64,000 bases of DNA from Rhizobium leguminosarum bv. viciae USDA 2370. GTDB lineage: Bacteria > Pseudomonadota > Alphaproteobacteria > Rhizobiales > Rhizobiaceae. Location of the stretch: contig NZ_MRDL01000046.1 of assembly GCF_002008365.1 (NCBI RefSeq), positions 40,035-104,034 of the forward strand. Direction: 5' to 3'. Positions 45,750 through 55,480 of this stretch are shown here, in pieces. The number at the start of each line of letters is the position of its first letter. Positions within the stretch are counted from its first letter, which is position 1. A program made the translations under genes and the position numbers. The notes under the pieces were generated by a model. That model was given only the letters and a program-made list of their open reading frames with translations, did no database searches and was not told the origin of the DNA.

Positions 45750-46475
45750 TTAGGATGCCGGCGTGAAACGCGCCACCAATGCATGACGATCGCCCGGATA
45801 GGTGAAGCGCACATGCGTCACCGGGCCGGCGCCGCTCCACGTCCGGCGTTCGACCACGAGGCAAGCGGTGTTGCGTGCTATGTCTAAGACGGCGGCCACT
45901 TCGGCATTGGCCGAGACGGCGTGGATCCGGTGTTCGGCCGTGCTCCACGGCACCTGGTTGAGCAGCCAGGGACCCGGCGCCATCGTCTGGAAGTCGGCAT
46001 TGGCAGCCTCCGGCACCGTCGCAAGGCTGATCAGCCGCTCCTCCAGGCAAAAGGGCCGCATGTCGGCATTGTGGATGCAGACGACCTCGACGACCGAGGA
46101 CGCCACAGGCAGTTCCAGCCTTCGACTGTCTTCTGCCTTGGCCTTGCGGCTCGTTTTCTTCGATACCGCATAGGAATAGGGGAGGTTCAGCGACTGCACC
46201 TCGGCCTTGATATCGTGGATTTCGAGAACAGCCGATTGCGCCTGCGGCTGGGTGACGAAGCTGCCGGACTTCTTCCGCCGCTCGATGAGGCCGGCCTTGG
46301 CGAGCTGGGTCAGCACCTTGTTCACCGTCATGCGCGAGCAGTCATACTGCGTGGCAAGATCGACCTCGAAGGGAATGCGGTGCCCCGGCGGCCAATCGCC
46401 CGAGACGATACGACCCTCGATGTCGCTGAGGATGCGCTGATGCAAGGTGGGATCCCTGCTTTGGTTCATCGCCAC
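45750..46475 (-). CDS. hutC: Histidine utilisation repressor (GntR family)
   Basis: A 241-residue regulator: winged helix-turn-helix at about 8-75 (HQRILSDIEGRIVSGDWPPG; DCSRMTVNKVLTQLAKAGLI) and UTRA domain at about 95-238. It is the second HutC-type protein in the window, roughly 30% similar by eye to that at 40072. It lies directly downstream of hutF on the same strand (113 bases), so it is the likely repressor of the hut genes, lifted by urocanate as in Pseudomonas and Klebsiella. The start can be GTG at 46475 or ATG at 46469; the GTG sits better behind GGGAGA. Confidence 0.88.
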   Translation of the reverse strand: MAMNQSRDPTLHQRILSDIEGRIVSGDWPPGHRIPFEVDLATQYDCSRMTVNKVLTQLAKAGLIERRKKSGSFVTQPQAQSAVLEIHDIKAEVQSLNLPYSYAVSKKTSRKAKAEDSRRLELPVASSVVEVVCIHNADMRPFCLEERLISLATVPEAANADFQTMAPGPWLLNQVPWSTAEHRIHAVSANAEVAAVLDIARNTACLVVERRTWSGAGPVTHVRFTYPGDRHALVARFTPAS

Positions 46476-46588
46476 GTTCCGATTGGTCTCCCGCTATCTC
46501 TTTGTTTTTCCGCAATCCCGAACGCAAAACCACTACACACTTGCTGGAACTGCTCTAATTCGAATGTTTGGACAGGCAAAGCTCTTTT

Positions 46589-47935
46589 TCAGGCGGCCAG
46601 CAATTCGCCCATGACAGCGAGGAAACGTCGGTCGATGGCGTCGCGCCTGAGATGGCGGCCGCCCTCCACCTGCTTGCGCCCATGCGCCCAGACGCAATCG
46701 ACGGAAACGCCGCCGGCAAACAGCCAATGGTCGAAGATCTGGTCGCCTGTGAGATAGGGAATGGCCGTCGTATCGAGCGAAACGATATCGGCGTGATGGC
46801 CCTCAACGAGCCCGGCCGGCGCCTTCAGTGCGGCGCCGCCACCGGCAAGCGCATGTGTAAACAGCGAAAGTGCCGTCGAACCGCCGGGTGCCGCGACGAC
46901 GTTGCGGGCGCGAAGCGCCAGGCGCTGCGAATATTCGAGCTGGCGCAGTTCCTCGGGCACGGAGATCAGTACGTTGGAATCCGAGCCGATGCCGTAACGT
47001 CCGCCCTCTTCGAGGAAGAGCGGCGCGGCAAAGGCGCCGTCGCCGAGATTGGCTTCGGTGATCGGGCAGAGGCCGGCGATCGCGCCGCTTTTCGCCATCC
47101 GCCGTGTTTCGTCCTCGGTCATGTGCGTCGCATGGATCAGGCACCAGCGCTGATCCACAGGCGCATGATCGAGCAGCCATTCCACAGGCCGCGCGCCGGA
47201 CCAGGCGATGCAGTCCTCGACCTCCTTCACCTGCTCGGCGACATGGATATGGATGGGACCCTCGCCCGCCATCGGCACGAGCCTTGTGAGCTCCTCCGGT
47301 GTCGCGGCACGCAGGCTGTGCGGCGCCAGCCCGAGCTCGCCGCCGTCGAGCCGATTGGTCACCGCGCGGCACCCCTCCATGAGCCTTTCGAAGCTTTCGA
47401 GCGAATTGATGAAACGCCGCTGGCCATCGATGGGGGCAGCACCGCCGAAACCGGAATGGGCATAAAAGACCGGCAGCAGCGTCAGGCCAATACCGGCCTC
47501 TTCGCTTGCCGCCCCGATGCGCTCGGCAAGCTCGGCGATATTGGCATAGGCGCTGCCATCTCTATCATGGTGGAGATAGTGGAATTCGCCGACGCGGGAA
47601 AAACCGGCCTCAAGCATTTCCGCATAAAGTTTGGCCGCCACCGCCTCGACATGCGCCGGCGTCATCGCCAGGGCAAATTTGTACATGACAGTGCGCCAGC
47701 TCCAGAAGCTGTCATTGGCCGGGCCGCGCACTTCGGCAAGGCCGGCCATCGCCCGCTGGAAGGCATGGCTGTGCAGGTTCGCCATGGCGGGAACAAGCAG
47801 AGCGTGGCGTTCGTCGCCAGGCCCGGGAAACGTGCCGATTTCGACCCGTGCGATGCGCCCGGCTTCGAGCGTCAGCCGCACATCCTTCTGCCAGCCTTGC
47901 GGGGTCAGCGCCGTGTCTGCGTGAAGTGTGGCCAT
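46589..47935 (-). CDS. hutF: Formimidoylglutamate deiminase
   Basis: A 448-residue amidohydrolase that removes ammonia from N-formimidoyl-L-glutamate to give N-formyl-L-glutamate, the fourth step of histidine degradation in the five-step route. Metal-binding and catalytic motifs of the superfamily are visible: ANLHSHAFQRAMAG (HxH), IHIHVAEQ, CLIHATHM and GSDSNVLIS. The start at 47935 is supported by GGAGAGGGAAGG; an upstream open frame antisense to hutI was not used. It is divergent from hutI across a 122-base region with a HutC-type palindrome. Its presence with hutG shows that this organism uses the formylglutamate route. Confidence 0.93.
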   Translation of the reverse strand: MATLHADTALTPQGWQKDVRLTLEAGRIARVEIGTFPGPGDERHALLVPAMANLHSHAFQRAMAGLAEVRGPANDSFWSWRTVMYKFALAMTPAHVEAVAAKLYAEMLEAGFSRVGEFHYLHHDRDGSAYANIAELAERIGAASEEAGIGLTLLPVFYAHSGFGGAAPIDGQRRFINSLESFERLMEGCRAVTNRLDGGELGLAPHSLRAATPEELTRLVPMAGEGPIHIHVAEQVKEVEDCIAWSGARPVEWLLDHAPVDQRWCLIHATHMTEDETRRMAKSGAIAGLCPITEANLGDGAFAAPLFLEEGGRYGIGSDSNVLISVPEELRQLEYSQRLALRARNVVAAPGGSTALSLFTHALAGGGAALKAPAGLVEGHHADIVSLDTTAIPYLTGDQIFDHWLFAGGVSVDCVWAHGRKQVEGGRHLRRDAIDRRFLAVMGELLAA

Positions 47936-48016
47936 GGCCTTCCCTCTCCTTTTGCCGTGCCGCCGATCTTTCTTTTCCAGAAAAGCGCACAAAATTTCTC
48001 TTGTCACCTGTCGATT

Positions 48017-48028
48017 ATGTATATACAT
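48017..48028. promoter_or_regulatory. Probable HutC operator between hutF and hutI
   Basis: A perfect 12-bp palindrome, ATGTATATACAT, in the divergent hutF/hutI region, 29 bases before the hutI start. Known HutC operators contain a TGTATATACA-like core. Its position allows repression of both hutI-hutD and hutF-hutC. It differs in the centre from the site at 39986. Confidence 0.75.
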
Positions 48029-48057
48029 GTTTTGGCATAAGGAAAGGCGCAAAGCTG

Positions 48058-49320
48058 ATGACCGGGAACAATTTTTCAGAGGAAGCCTCGTCCGCCGACG
48101 CCCGTCCGGCGCTTTGGCGCAATGCGCGGTTGGCCACGCTTGCGCCCGATAAAGAAGGGCTCGGCATCGTCGAAAAGGGCGCCGTGCTGATCGAAAACGG
48201 CCGCATCGCCTTTGCCGGCGCCGAAAGCGACCTGCCGGCATCGGCCATCGAACACTCCGAAATCGTCGATCTGGAAGGCCGCTGGGTAACGCCCGGCCTC
48301 GTCGACTGCCACACCCATATCGTTCATGGCGGCAACCGCGCCCGCGAGTTTGAAATGCGCCTTGCAGGCGCCACCTATGAGGAGGTCGCGCGTGCCGGTG
48401 GCGGCATCGTCTCCTCGGTGAAGGCGACCAATGCGCTGTCGGTCGAGGAACTCGTCGCCGCGGCTCTGCCGCGGCTCGACACGCTCCTTGCCGAAGGTGT
48501 CACGACGATCGAGGTCAAGTCCGGTTACGGGCTGAACCGAACCGGTGAAGTGAAGATGCTGCAGAGCGCCCGCCTGCTCGGCCATATCAGACCGGTCCGC
48601 GTCGCCACCAGCTATCTCGGCGCCCATGCGACGCCTGTGGAATATAAGGGGCGCAACGGCGATTATCTCGATGATGTCGTCCTGCCAGGTCTCGACGACA
48701 TGCATAATCTCGGTCTCGCCGATGCCGTCGACGGCTTTTGCGAGGGAATCGCCTTTTCCACGACCGAGATCGCCCGCGTCTTCGACAAGGCCAAGGCGCT
48801 CGGCCTGCCGGTCAAGCTGCATGCCGAGCAGCTCTCCAATCTTGGCGGCGCCAAGCTCGCCGCGTCATACGGCGCACTGTCAGCTGATCACCTCGAATAT
48901 CTCGACGAAGATGGCGTTGCGGCGATGGCCGCAGCCGGCACCGTCGCCGTGCTGCTGCCCGGCGCCTTCTACGCGATCCATGAAAAGCAGAAGCCGCCGG
49001 TTGAAGCGTTGCGGCGGGCACGCGTGCCGATCGCGATCGCCACTGATTGCAATCCCGGCACCTCGCCGCTCACTTCGATGCTCCTCACCATGAACATGTC
49101 GGCCACACTTTTCGGCCTGACCGTCGAGGAATGCATCGCCGGCGCCACCCGCGAAGGCGCGCGCGCGCTCGGTCTGCTCGACAAGACAGGAACGCTCGAA
49201 CCCGGCAAATCCGCCGATCTCGCCATCTGGAATATCGAAAGCCTTGCCGAGCTCGTCTACCGCATCGGCTTCAATCCGCTTCACACACGCGTCTTCAAGG
49301 GCGAAAGGAACGGTCGATGA
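48058..49320 (+). CDS. hutI: Imidazolonepropionase
   Basis: A 420-residue cytoplasmic amidohydrolase that hydrolyses 4-imidazolone-5-propanoate to N-formimidoylglutamate, the third step of histidine catabolism. Metal ligands are in LVDCHTHIVHGGNR (HxH), KLHAEQLSNLGG, SADHLEYLDE and ATDCNPGTSP, the last carrying the catalytic Asp. The start at 48058 follows GGAAAGG. Its stop overlaps the hutH start (ATGA), showing translational coupling. Confidence 0.95.
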   Translation: MTGNNFSEEASSADARPALWRNARLATLAPDKEGLGIVEKGAVLIENGRIAFAGAESDLPASAIEHSEIVDLEGRWVTPGLVDCHTHIVHGGNRAREFEMRLAGATYEEVARAGGGIVSSVKATNALSVEELVAAALPRLDTLLAEGVTTIEVKSGYGLNRTGEVKMLQSARLLGHIRPVRVATSYLGAHATPVEYKGRNGDYLDDVVLPGLDDMHNLGLADAVDGFCEGIAFSTTEIARVFDKAKALGLPVKLHAEQLSNLGGAKLAASYGALSADHLEYLDEDGVAAMAAAGTVAVLLPGAFYAIHEKQKPPVEALRRARVPIAIATDCNPGTSPLTSMLLTMNMSATLFGLTVEECIAGATREGARALGLLDKTGTLEPGKSADLAIWNIESLAELVYRIGFNPLHTRVFKGERNGR

Positions 49321-50852
49321 CCATCACGCTCCACCCGGGCTCCGTCTCGCTCAAGGATTTGGAAATTATCTATTGGACGGGCGCACCGGCAAGGCTCGAT
49401 CCCGCCTTCGATGCGGGGATCGCCAAGGCCGCTGCCCGTATCGCCGAGATCGCCGCCGGCAATGCGCCGGTCTACGGCATCAATACCGGCTTCGGCAAAC
49501 TCGCCTCGATCAAGATCGACAGCGCCGATGTGACCACCTTGCAACGCAATCTCATCCTGTCGCATTGCTGCGGCGTCGGCGCGCCGCTGCCTGAGAATAT
49601 CGTGCGGCTGATCATGGCGCTGAAGCTGGTCTCGCTGGGGCGCGGCGCCTCCGGCGTGCGGCTGGAGCTGGTGCGGCTGATAGAAGGCATGCTGGAAAAA
49701 GGCGTCATCCCGCTGATCCCGGAAAAGGGCTCGGTCGGCGCCTCCGGCGATCTCGCCCCGCTCGCCCATATGGCGGCGGTGATGATGGGCGAGGCCGAAG
49801 CCTTCTTCGCCGGCGAACGCCTCTCAGGTGCGCAAGCCCTCGAAAGGGCTGGCCTCAGACCAGTGGTGCTCGCCGCAAAGGAGGGCCTGGCGCTGATCAA
49901 CGGCACCCAGACCTCGACGGCGCTGGCGCTGGCCGGCCTGTTTCGCGCCCATCGTGCCGCACAGGCAGCCCTTATCACCGGCGCCATGTCCACCGATGCC
50001 GCCATGGGCTCTTCGGCGCCCTTCCATCCGGATATTCACACATTGCGTGGCCATAAGGGCCAGATCGACACGGCAGCCGCGCTTCGCGCGCTGCTGGAAA
50101 ATTCCATCATTCGCCAGAGCCATATCGAGGGCGACGAGCGCGTGCAGGATCCCTATTGCATCCGCTGCCAGCCGCAGGTTGACGGCGCCTGCCTCGATCT
50201 GTTGCGCTCGGTTGCCCGCACCCTTGAAATCGAGGCCAATGCGGTCACCGACAATCCGCTGGTTCTCTCGGACAATTCCGTCGTCTCCGGCGGTAATTTC
50301 CACGCCGAACCCGTCGCCTTCGCCGCCGACCAGATCGCGCTCGCCGTCTGCGAGATCGGCGCGATTTCGCAGCGCCGCATCGCGCTGCTGGTCGATCCGA
50401 CACTCTCCTACGGCCTGCCGGCCTTCCTCGCCAAGAAGCCGGGCTTGAATTCCGGCCTGATGATCGCGGAGGTTACGTCGGCGGCGCTGATGTCGGAAAA
50501 CAAGCAGATGTCGCACCCAGCCTCGGTCGATTCGACACCGACGTCGGCCAACCAGGAAGACCATGTCTCGATGGCCTGCCATGGCGCCCGCCGCCTGCTT
50601 GCCATGACCGAGAACCTGTTCGGCATCATCGGCATCGAGGCGCTGACCGCCGCCCAAGGCGTTGAACTGCGCGCGCCCCTATCGACGAGCCCGGAGCTTG
50701 CCAAGGCGATCGCCGCTATTCGCAGCAAAGCTCCGAGCCTCGACGCCGATCGCTACATGGCAAACGACCTCGCCGCCGCCGCCGAGCTGGTGGCAACGGG
50801 CGCGCTGAACGCCTCGGTTTCAGCTGGCATATTGCCGGCATTGGAGGGCTGA
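49317..50852 (+). CDS. hutH: Histidine ammonia-lyase
   Basis: A 511-residue homotetrameric enzyme that deaminates L-histidine to urocanate, the first pathway step. The MIO-forming triad A142-S143-G144 is intact in KGSVGASGDLAPLAH, matching the position in Pseudomonas putida HAL; the catalytic Tyr lies in YGINTGFG (about 53-60), and PYCIRCQPQVDG and TSANQEDHVSM are also conserved. It is therefore the functional counterpart of the MIO-less homologue at 35090. The start at 49317 overlaps the hutI stop and follows AAAGGAACGG. hutG begins one base after its stop. Confidence 0.96.
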   Translation: MTITLHPGSVSLKDLEIIYWTGAPARLDPAFDAGIAKAAARIAEIAAGNAPVYGINTGFGKLASIKIDSADVTTLQRNLILSHCCGVGAPLPENIVRLIMALKLVSLGRGASGVRLELVRLIEGMLEKGVIPLIPEKGSVGASGDLAPLAHMAAVMMGEAEAFFAGERLSGAQALERAGLRPVVLAAKEGLALINGTQTSTALALAGLFRAHRAAQAALITGAMSTDAAMGSSAPFHPDIHTLRGHKGQIDTAAALRALLENSIIRQSHIEGDERVQDPYCIRCQPQVDGACLDLLRSVARTLEIEANAVTDNPLVLSDNSVVSGGNFHAEPVAFAADQIALAVCEIGAISQRRIALLVDPTLSYGLPAFLAKKPGLNSGLMIAEVTSAALMSENKQMSHPASVDSTPTSANQEDHVSMACHGARRLLAMTENLFGIIGIEALTAAQGVELRAPLSTSPELAKAIAAIRSKAPSLDADRYMANDLAAAAELVATGALNASVSAGILPALEG

Positions 50853-50853
50853 G

Positions 50854-51675
50854 ATGATGGTGACGGAAAAAGTCTCCTCCCCATGCGAAATTCGCCAAGG
50901 CACCTCCCCCGTCATCCTCGGCTTCCCCCATACCGGCACCGACGTGCCGGCTGAGATTGCTGACCGGCTCAACGACAATGGCAGGATGCTGGCCGACACC
51001 GACTGGCATATCCACAGGCTCTATGACGGCCTGCTGGACAACGTCACGGTGGTGCGCGCCACCTTCCACCGCTATGTGATCGACGCCAACCGCGATCCGG
51101 CGGGCGTCAGCCTCTATCCCGGCCAGAACACCACCGGCCTCATTCCGCAGACGGATTTCGACGGCAAGGCGATCTGGAAGGATGGGCAGGCGCCTGACGA
51201 AGCCGACATCGTGGCGCGGCTGCGGGACTTCCATGCTCCCTATCATGCCGCACTCGCCGCCGAGATCGAGCGCGTGAGAGCCATCCATGGCGTCGCAATT
51301 CTCTACGACTGCCACTCGATCCGCTCCCACATCCCCTTCCTCTTCGAAGGCAAGTTGCCGGATTTCAATATCGGCACCGACATGGGCAAGACGTGCGACA
51401 GCGCGATCGAGCAGGCGACGCTCACCGTCGTCGAAGCAGCCGAAGGTTACGACAGTGTGCTTAATGGTCGCTTCAAGGGCGGCTGGACGACACGCCACTA
51501 TGGTCGGCCCGAAACTGGTGTGCACGCGATCCAGATGGAGCTCGCGCAATCGACGCATCTCCAAACCGAGGCAACGCCCTTCGCCTACGATGCCGCCAAG
51601 GCAGACAGACTTCGCGTCCATCTCAAAAGCATTCTGGTGCGCATCGAACAGATTGCGCCAGACCTGAAACGATAA
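50854..51675 (+). CDS. hutG: N-formylglutamate deformylase (amidohydrolase)
   Basis: A 273-residue metal-dependent hydrolase converting N-formylglutamate to glutamate and formate, the last step of the five-step route. Conserved features of the FGase family are LGFPHTGTDVP, TDWHIHRLYD and YDCHSIRSHIP with likely zinc ligands. It is unrelated to the arginase-like formimidoylglutamase, which confirms the hutF-hutG route. It starts ATGATG, right after hutH, with GGAGGGC overlapping the hutH end. Confidence 0.94.
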   Translation: MMVTEKVSSPCEIRQGTSPVILGFPHTGTDVPAEIADRLNDNGRMLADTDWHIHRLYDGLLDNVTVVRATFHRYVIDANRDPAGVSLYPGQNTTGLIPQTDFDGKAIWKDGQAPDEADIVARLRDFHAPYHAALAAEIERVRAIHGVAILYDCHSIRSHIPFLFEGKLPDFNIGTDMGKTCDSAIEQATLTVVEAAEGYDSVLNGRFKGGWTTRHYGRPETGVHAIQMELAQSTHLQTEATPFAYDAAKADRLRVHLKSILVRIEQIAPDLKR

Positions 51676-51699
51676 CGATCACTCGACAGGGGAACCGCC

Positions 51700-53373
51700 A
51701 TGAACAATCCACGCCACAATATCCGCGAAATCCGCGCGCCCCGCGGCAACGATCTCAATGCCAAGAGCTGGATGACCGAAGCGCCGCTGCGCATGCTGAT
51801 GAACAATCTCGACCCTGATGTCGCCGAAAATCCGAACGAGCTCGTCGTTTATGGCGGCATCGGCCGCGCCGCCCGCACCTGGGAGGATTTCGACCGCATC
51901 GTCGCGACGCTAAAGACGCTGACGGAAGAAGAAACTCTGATCGTCCAATCCGGCAAGCCGGTGGCCGTTTTCCGCACCCACAAGGATGCGCCACGTGTGC
52001 TGATCGCCAATTCCAACCTCGTGCCGCATTGGGCGACCTGGGATCATTTCAACGAGCTGGATAAGAAGGGCCTTGCGATGTACGGCCAGATGACGGCCGG
52101 CTCGTGGATCTATATCGGCACGCAGGGCATCGTGCAGGGCACCTACGAGACCTTCGTCGAGGCCGGGCGACAGCACTACGGCGGCAATCTCAAGGGAAAA
52201 TGGATCCTGACCGGCGGCCTCGGCGGCATGGGTGGCGCCCAGCCGCTCGCCGCCGTCATGGCCGGCGCCTGCTGCCTTGCCGTCGAATGCAATCCCGATT
52301 CGATCGATTTCCGCCTGCGCACCCGCTATGTCGACGCCAAGGCCGAGACGCTCGATGAAGCGCTTGAGATGATCGACCGCTGGACCAAGGCCGGCGAGGC
52401 CAAATCCGTCGGCCTGCTCGGCAATGCTGCTGAAATCCTGCCGGAGATGGTCCGCCGCGGCATCCGCCCCGATATCGTCACCGACCAGACCTCGGCCCAC
52501 GACCCGATCAACGGCTACCTGCCGAAGGGCTGGACGATGGGTGAGTGGAAGGCAAAGCGCGAAAGCGATCCGAAGGCAGTGGAAAAAGCAGCGCGCGCCT
52601 CGATGCGCGAGCACGTCGAAGCAATGATCGCCTTCTGGAATGCCGGCGTGCCGACACTCGATTATGGCAACAATATCCGCCAGGTCGCCAAGGACGAAGG
52701 CCTCGAAAACGCCTTCGCCTTCCCGGGCTTCGTGCCGGCCTATATCCGTCCGCTGTTTTGCCGCGGCATCGGCCCCTTCCGCTGGGCGGCCCTTTCCGGC
52801 GATCCGGAGGATATCTACAAGACCGATGCCAAGGTGAAGGAGCTGCTGCCTGACAACAAGCACCTGCACAACTGGCTCGACATGGCCAGGGAGCGCATTG
52901 CCTTCCAGGGCCTGCCGGCCCGCATCTGCTGGGTAGGTCTAGGCGACCGCCACAAGCTCGGCCTCGCCTTCAACGAGATGGTGAGGACAGGCGAACTCTC
53001 CGCCCCGATCGTCATTGGCCGCGACCATCTGGACTCCGGCTCCGTCGCCTCGCCGAACCGCGAGACCGAAGCGATGAAGGACGGTTCTGACGCCGTTTCC
53101 GACTGGCCGCTGCTCAATGCCCTGCTCAACACGGCATCGGGTGCGACCTGGGTGTCGCTGCATCACGGCGGCGGCGTCGGCATGGGCTTCTCGCAGCACT
53201 CCGGCATGGTCATTTGCGCGGACGGCACGGACGATGCCGCAAGACGTCTCGAGCGTGTGCTCTGGAACGATCCGGCGACCGGCGTCATGCGCCACGCCGA
53301 TGCCGGCTACGAGATCGCCATCGACTGCGCCAAGGAAAAGGGCCTGCGCCTGCCGGGCATTCTCGGGAACTGA
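51700..53373 (+). CDS. hutU: Urocanate hydratase
   Basis: A 557-residue NAD+-dependent urocanase, adding water to urocanate to give imidazolonepropionate, the second step. The sequence is full length and shows IYIGTQGIVQGTYETF, the NAD-binding GGLGGMGGAQPLAAVMAG, and the active-site region MGFSQHSGMVICADG. The start at 51700 follows GGGGAACC. It is 24 bases after hutG and five before the probable hutD start, so clearly in the same operon. Confidence 0.96.
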   Translation: MNNPRHNIREIRAPRGNDLNAKSWMTEAPLRMLMNNLDPDVAENPNELVVYGGIGRAARTWEDFDRIVATLKTLTEEETLIVQSGKPVAVFRTHKDAPRVLIANSNLVPHWATWDHFNELDKKGLAMYGQMTAGSWIYIGTQGIVQGTYETFVEAGRQHYGGNLKGKWILTGGLGGMGGAQPLAAVMAGACCLAVECNPDSIDFRLRTRYVDAKAETLDEALEMIDRWTKAGEAKSVGLLGNAAEILPEMVRRGIRPDIVTDQTSAHDPINGYLPKGWTMGEWKAKRESDPKAVEKAARASMREHVEAMIAFWNAGVPTLDYGNNIRQVAKDEGLENAFAFPGFVPAYIRPLFCRGIGPFRWAALSGDPEDIYKTDAKVKELLPDNKHLHNWLDMARERIAFQGLPARICWVGLGDRHKLGLAFNEMVRTGELSAPIVIGRDHLDSGSVASPNRETEAMKDGSDAVSDWPLLNALLNTASGATWVSLHHGGGVGMGFSQHSGMVICADGTDDAARRLERVLWNDPATGVMRHADAGYEIAIDCAKEKGLRLPGILGN

Positions 53374-53378
53374 ACCCG

Positions 53379-53954
53379 GTGAGGATCCTGCGCGCCGGCG
53401 ATCATAAACGCATGCCCTGGAAAAACGGCAAGGGAGAGACGGTGGAGATCGCCGTCTTTCCAGCTGACGCTTCGATCGACGACTTCGACTGGCGCATCAG
53501 CATGGCGACGGTCGCAGAGGACGGCCCGTTTTCGATCTTTCCAGGCATCGACCGCACGCTGGCGATCCTTGATGGTAACGGCATGGTGCTCGAAGTGGAA
53601 GGCAGCGCGCCGGTGCTGCTGACAACGGCAAGCGATCCGTTAGCCTTCCCCGCGGATGTCCCCGTCACGGCCAGGCTCCAGGATGGATCAATCACCGATC
53701 TCAACGTCATGACACGCCGTGTCGGGCTCGCCCACAGGTTGATCCGCATCGACGTCGATGGCGGCAAGACCGTGCCGCTACCGCCCTCGACATACCTGTT
53801 TCTCTGTCATCAGGGCGCATTGTCATTCCGAAAGGACGGCGAGACCGGCGCGCTTGCGGCCGGCGATGCGCTGCTGATCGAGGACGCGACCGCAACCGTG
53901 CTGGAAATCGACGGCGAAGCCAAATGTTATCTCGCTTCGATCACCACAAGCTGA
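53379..53954 (+). CDS. hutD: HutD family protein
   Basis: A 191-residue bicupin of the HutD family. It begins VRILRAGDHKRMPWKNGKGE, the family hallmark, and later has WRISMATVAEDGPFS and FPGIDRTLAILDGNGM. HutD proteins are found with hut operons and are thought to limit or tune pathway flux, perhaps by binding formylglutamate; the mechanism is unsettled. The likely start is GTG at 53379, five bases after the hutU stop. The open frame extends upstream inside hutU but this is not coding. It ends the hutIHGUD operon. Confidence 0.88.
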   Translation: MRILRAGDHKRMPWKNGKGETVEIAVFPADASIDDFDWRISMATVAEDGPFSIFPGIDRTLAILDGNGMVLEVEGSAPVLLTTASDPLAFPADVPVTARLQDGSITDLNVMTRRVGLAHRLIRIDVDGGKTVPLPPSTYLFLCHQGALSFRKDGETGALAAGDALLIEDATATVLEIDGEAKCYLASITTS

Positions 53955-54129
53955 TTGCCGAACAACGAATTGAAAACATTAAACAATCGAGGATTTGGCG
54001 AGGCATGTGCATAAACCATCGCCATCTCGGGCCATGGACGTCATTCCTCGTTTCGGTCTAAACTTCGCCCTTCTGATGCAGAAGAAGACCTAGACTGCCC
54101 GCAACGTGCCGGGGAGCAAGGGAGCAGGC

Positions 54130-54759
54130 GTGACGGATCCATACGATATTCTCGGCGTTGAACGCGATGCGGACGAGGCGCAGCTGAAGGCCGCCTATCG
54201 GCGCCTGGCGAAGGTTGCCCACCCCGATTCGGGTGGTGATTCGGAAGCCTTTGCCAATCTGCAGAAAGCCTATGGGCTGCTTCTCGATCCGGTCCGGCGC
54301 AAGGTCTACGACGATACCGGCTACGACGTTGAATTCGCCGATGCGGCCGAATTGCAGGCGCTCGTGATGATCGAGAAACTCGTCACCGATGCAGTGCTCG
54401 ACGAGCGCGCACCGGGAAGTTTCGATCCTGTCGCCGTCATGCAGGACAGCCTTTCCGAAGAACTGCGCAAGGCGCGTTTCAGCAAGAGCGAGCTGGAGCG
54501 CCACGCCTCGCGCGTCGGACTGCATCTCGAACGGCTCGAAAAGCAGTCAGGCCGCGATGTGCTCGCCCACATGTTCCGCGCCCGCATCGAAGCAATCTCC
54601 AAGGCGGTCGCGGAAACCGAGGCGAAGATAAAGGCGACGGAACGCGCCGCCGACATGCTCAGCGGCTATGTCTACGACATCGATCCGTCGCCGCTGCCGG
54701 ATGCCGCGGTCACCAACATCGAATGGGTCGAGGCCTCAAGAAACCGCTCCACCGGCTGA
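54130..54759 (+). CDS. J-domain protein
   Basis: A 209-residue DnaJ-like co-chaperone. An N-terminal J domain covers 1-60 (DPYDILGVERDADEAQLKAA), with the invariant HPD in KVAHPDSGGD, which stimulates Hsp70 ATPase. The remainder (70-200) is helical, with a probable coiled coil around 130-185 (AISKAVAETEAKIKATERAA), and has no Gly/Phe or zinc-finger region, so it is a class C J protein. The GTG start follows AGGGAGC. Its client or partner is not known. Confidence 0.88.
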   Translation: MTDPYDILGVERDADEAQLKAAYRRLAKVAHPDSGGDSEAFANLQKAYGLLLDPVRRKVYDDTGYDVEFADAAELQALVMIEKLVTDAVLDERAPGSFDPVAVMQDSLSEELRKARFSKSELERHASRVGLHLERLEKQSGRDVLAHMFRARIEAISKAVAETEAKIKATERAADMLSGYVYDIDPSPLPDAAVTNIEWVEASRNRSTG

Positions 54760-54778
54760 CGGCGGACGACGCCGGCTA

Positions 54779-55480
54779 TTAATAGGACAGCTTCGGATAC
54801 CAGTCCGCCGGCCGGCCTTCGGGCGTCGAATCGATAATGGTCCAAAGCGGCATCAGGTCCGGCGCGCCGCGCGGATCCTCGCCCGGATCAGCCGTCACCT
54901 CGCCCATCTCCTGGCTCCAGAAATGGCGGATGGTGCCATCGCGTCGCGTGAAGACGTTGAAGGCGGCACCATCGCCACCATCCGTGCCGATCGCGTGATA
55001 GTCGCGGCTATAGTCGTCCGTCATATCGGAATAGAGCGGCAGGTGATGCCAGCCGCGTTCTTTCTTGAAGGCGAGCAGCTTTTCGATCGGCGAGCGGGCG
55101 ACGACGGCAAGCGCTGCGCGCTGCTGGATGTCAGGCACTTCGCCATCCCAGGCCGACAGAAGCGAGGTGCACATCGGGCATGGACGCTCGCGTTGCGGGC
55201 CGAACATGTAGCTGTAGACGATCAGCGTCTCCTTGTCGGCGAAGAGCTCGCTGAAGGATATTGGCCCATCGCTGCCCTCGAAGCGGTAGTCTTTCGTCAC
55301 CTCGCCGCCCGGCGGCAGCGCCCTGCGCTGTCTTGCCACACGCTCGATGTGCCGGCGCAACTCGATCTCTTCGGCCAGCAGCGCGTCGCGGGCGCTGCGA
55401 TACGCCTCGCTCTCGTTGGGAAACCGGACGCCGTTCTTGGCCGCAAGCACGGCGGCGGGTACCAGATGCTGATTATCCAT
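54779..55480 (-). CDS. DUF899 thioredoxin-like protein
   Basis: A 233-residue DUF899 protein, a thioredoxin-fold family often annotated as thioredoxin-like. It has YSYMFGPQRERPCPMCTSLL with the CPMC redox motif, and FNVFTRRDGTIRHFWSQEMG near the C-terminus. It ends GRPADWYPKLSY, typical for the family. The start at 55480 follows AAGGAGGAATC, an excellent ribosome binding site. It converges on the J-domain gene. Role in vivo unknown. Confidence 0.9.
   Translation of the reverse strand: MDNQHLVPAAVLAAKNGVRFPNESEAYRSARDALLAEEIELRRHIERVARQRRALPPGGEVTKDYRFEGSDGPISFSELFADKETLIVYSYMFGPQRERPCPMCTSLLSAWDGEVPDIQQRAALAVVARSPIEKLLAFKKERGWHHLPLYSDMTDDYSRDYHAIGTDGGDGAAFNVFTRRDGTIRHFWSQEMGEVTADPGEDPRGAPDLMPLWTIIDSTPEGRPADWYPKLSY

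Noticed and set aside
46568..48040. A 490-codon plus-strand frame opposite hutF
   Set aside because: Antisense of hutF, which has the full set of amidohydrolase motifs.
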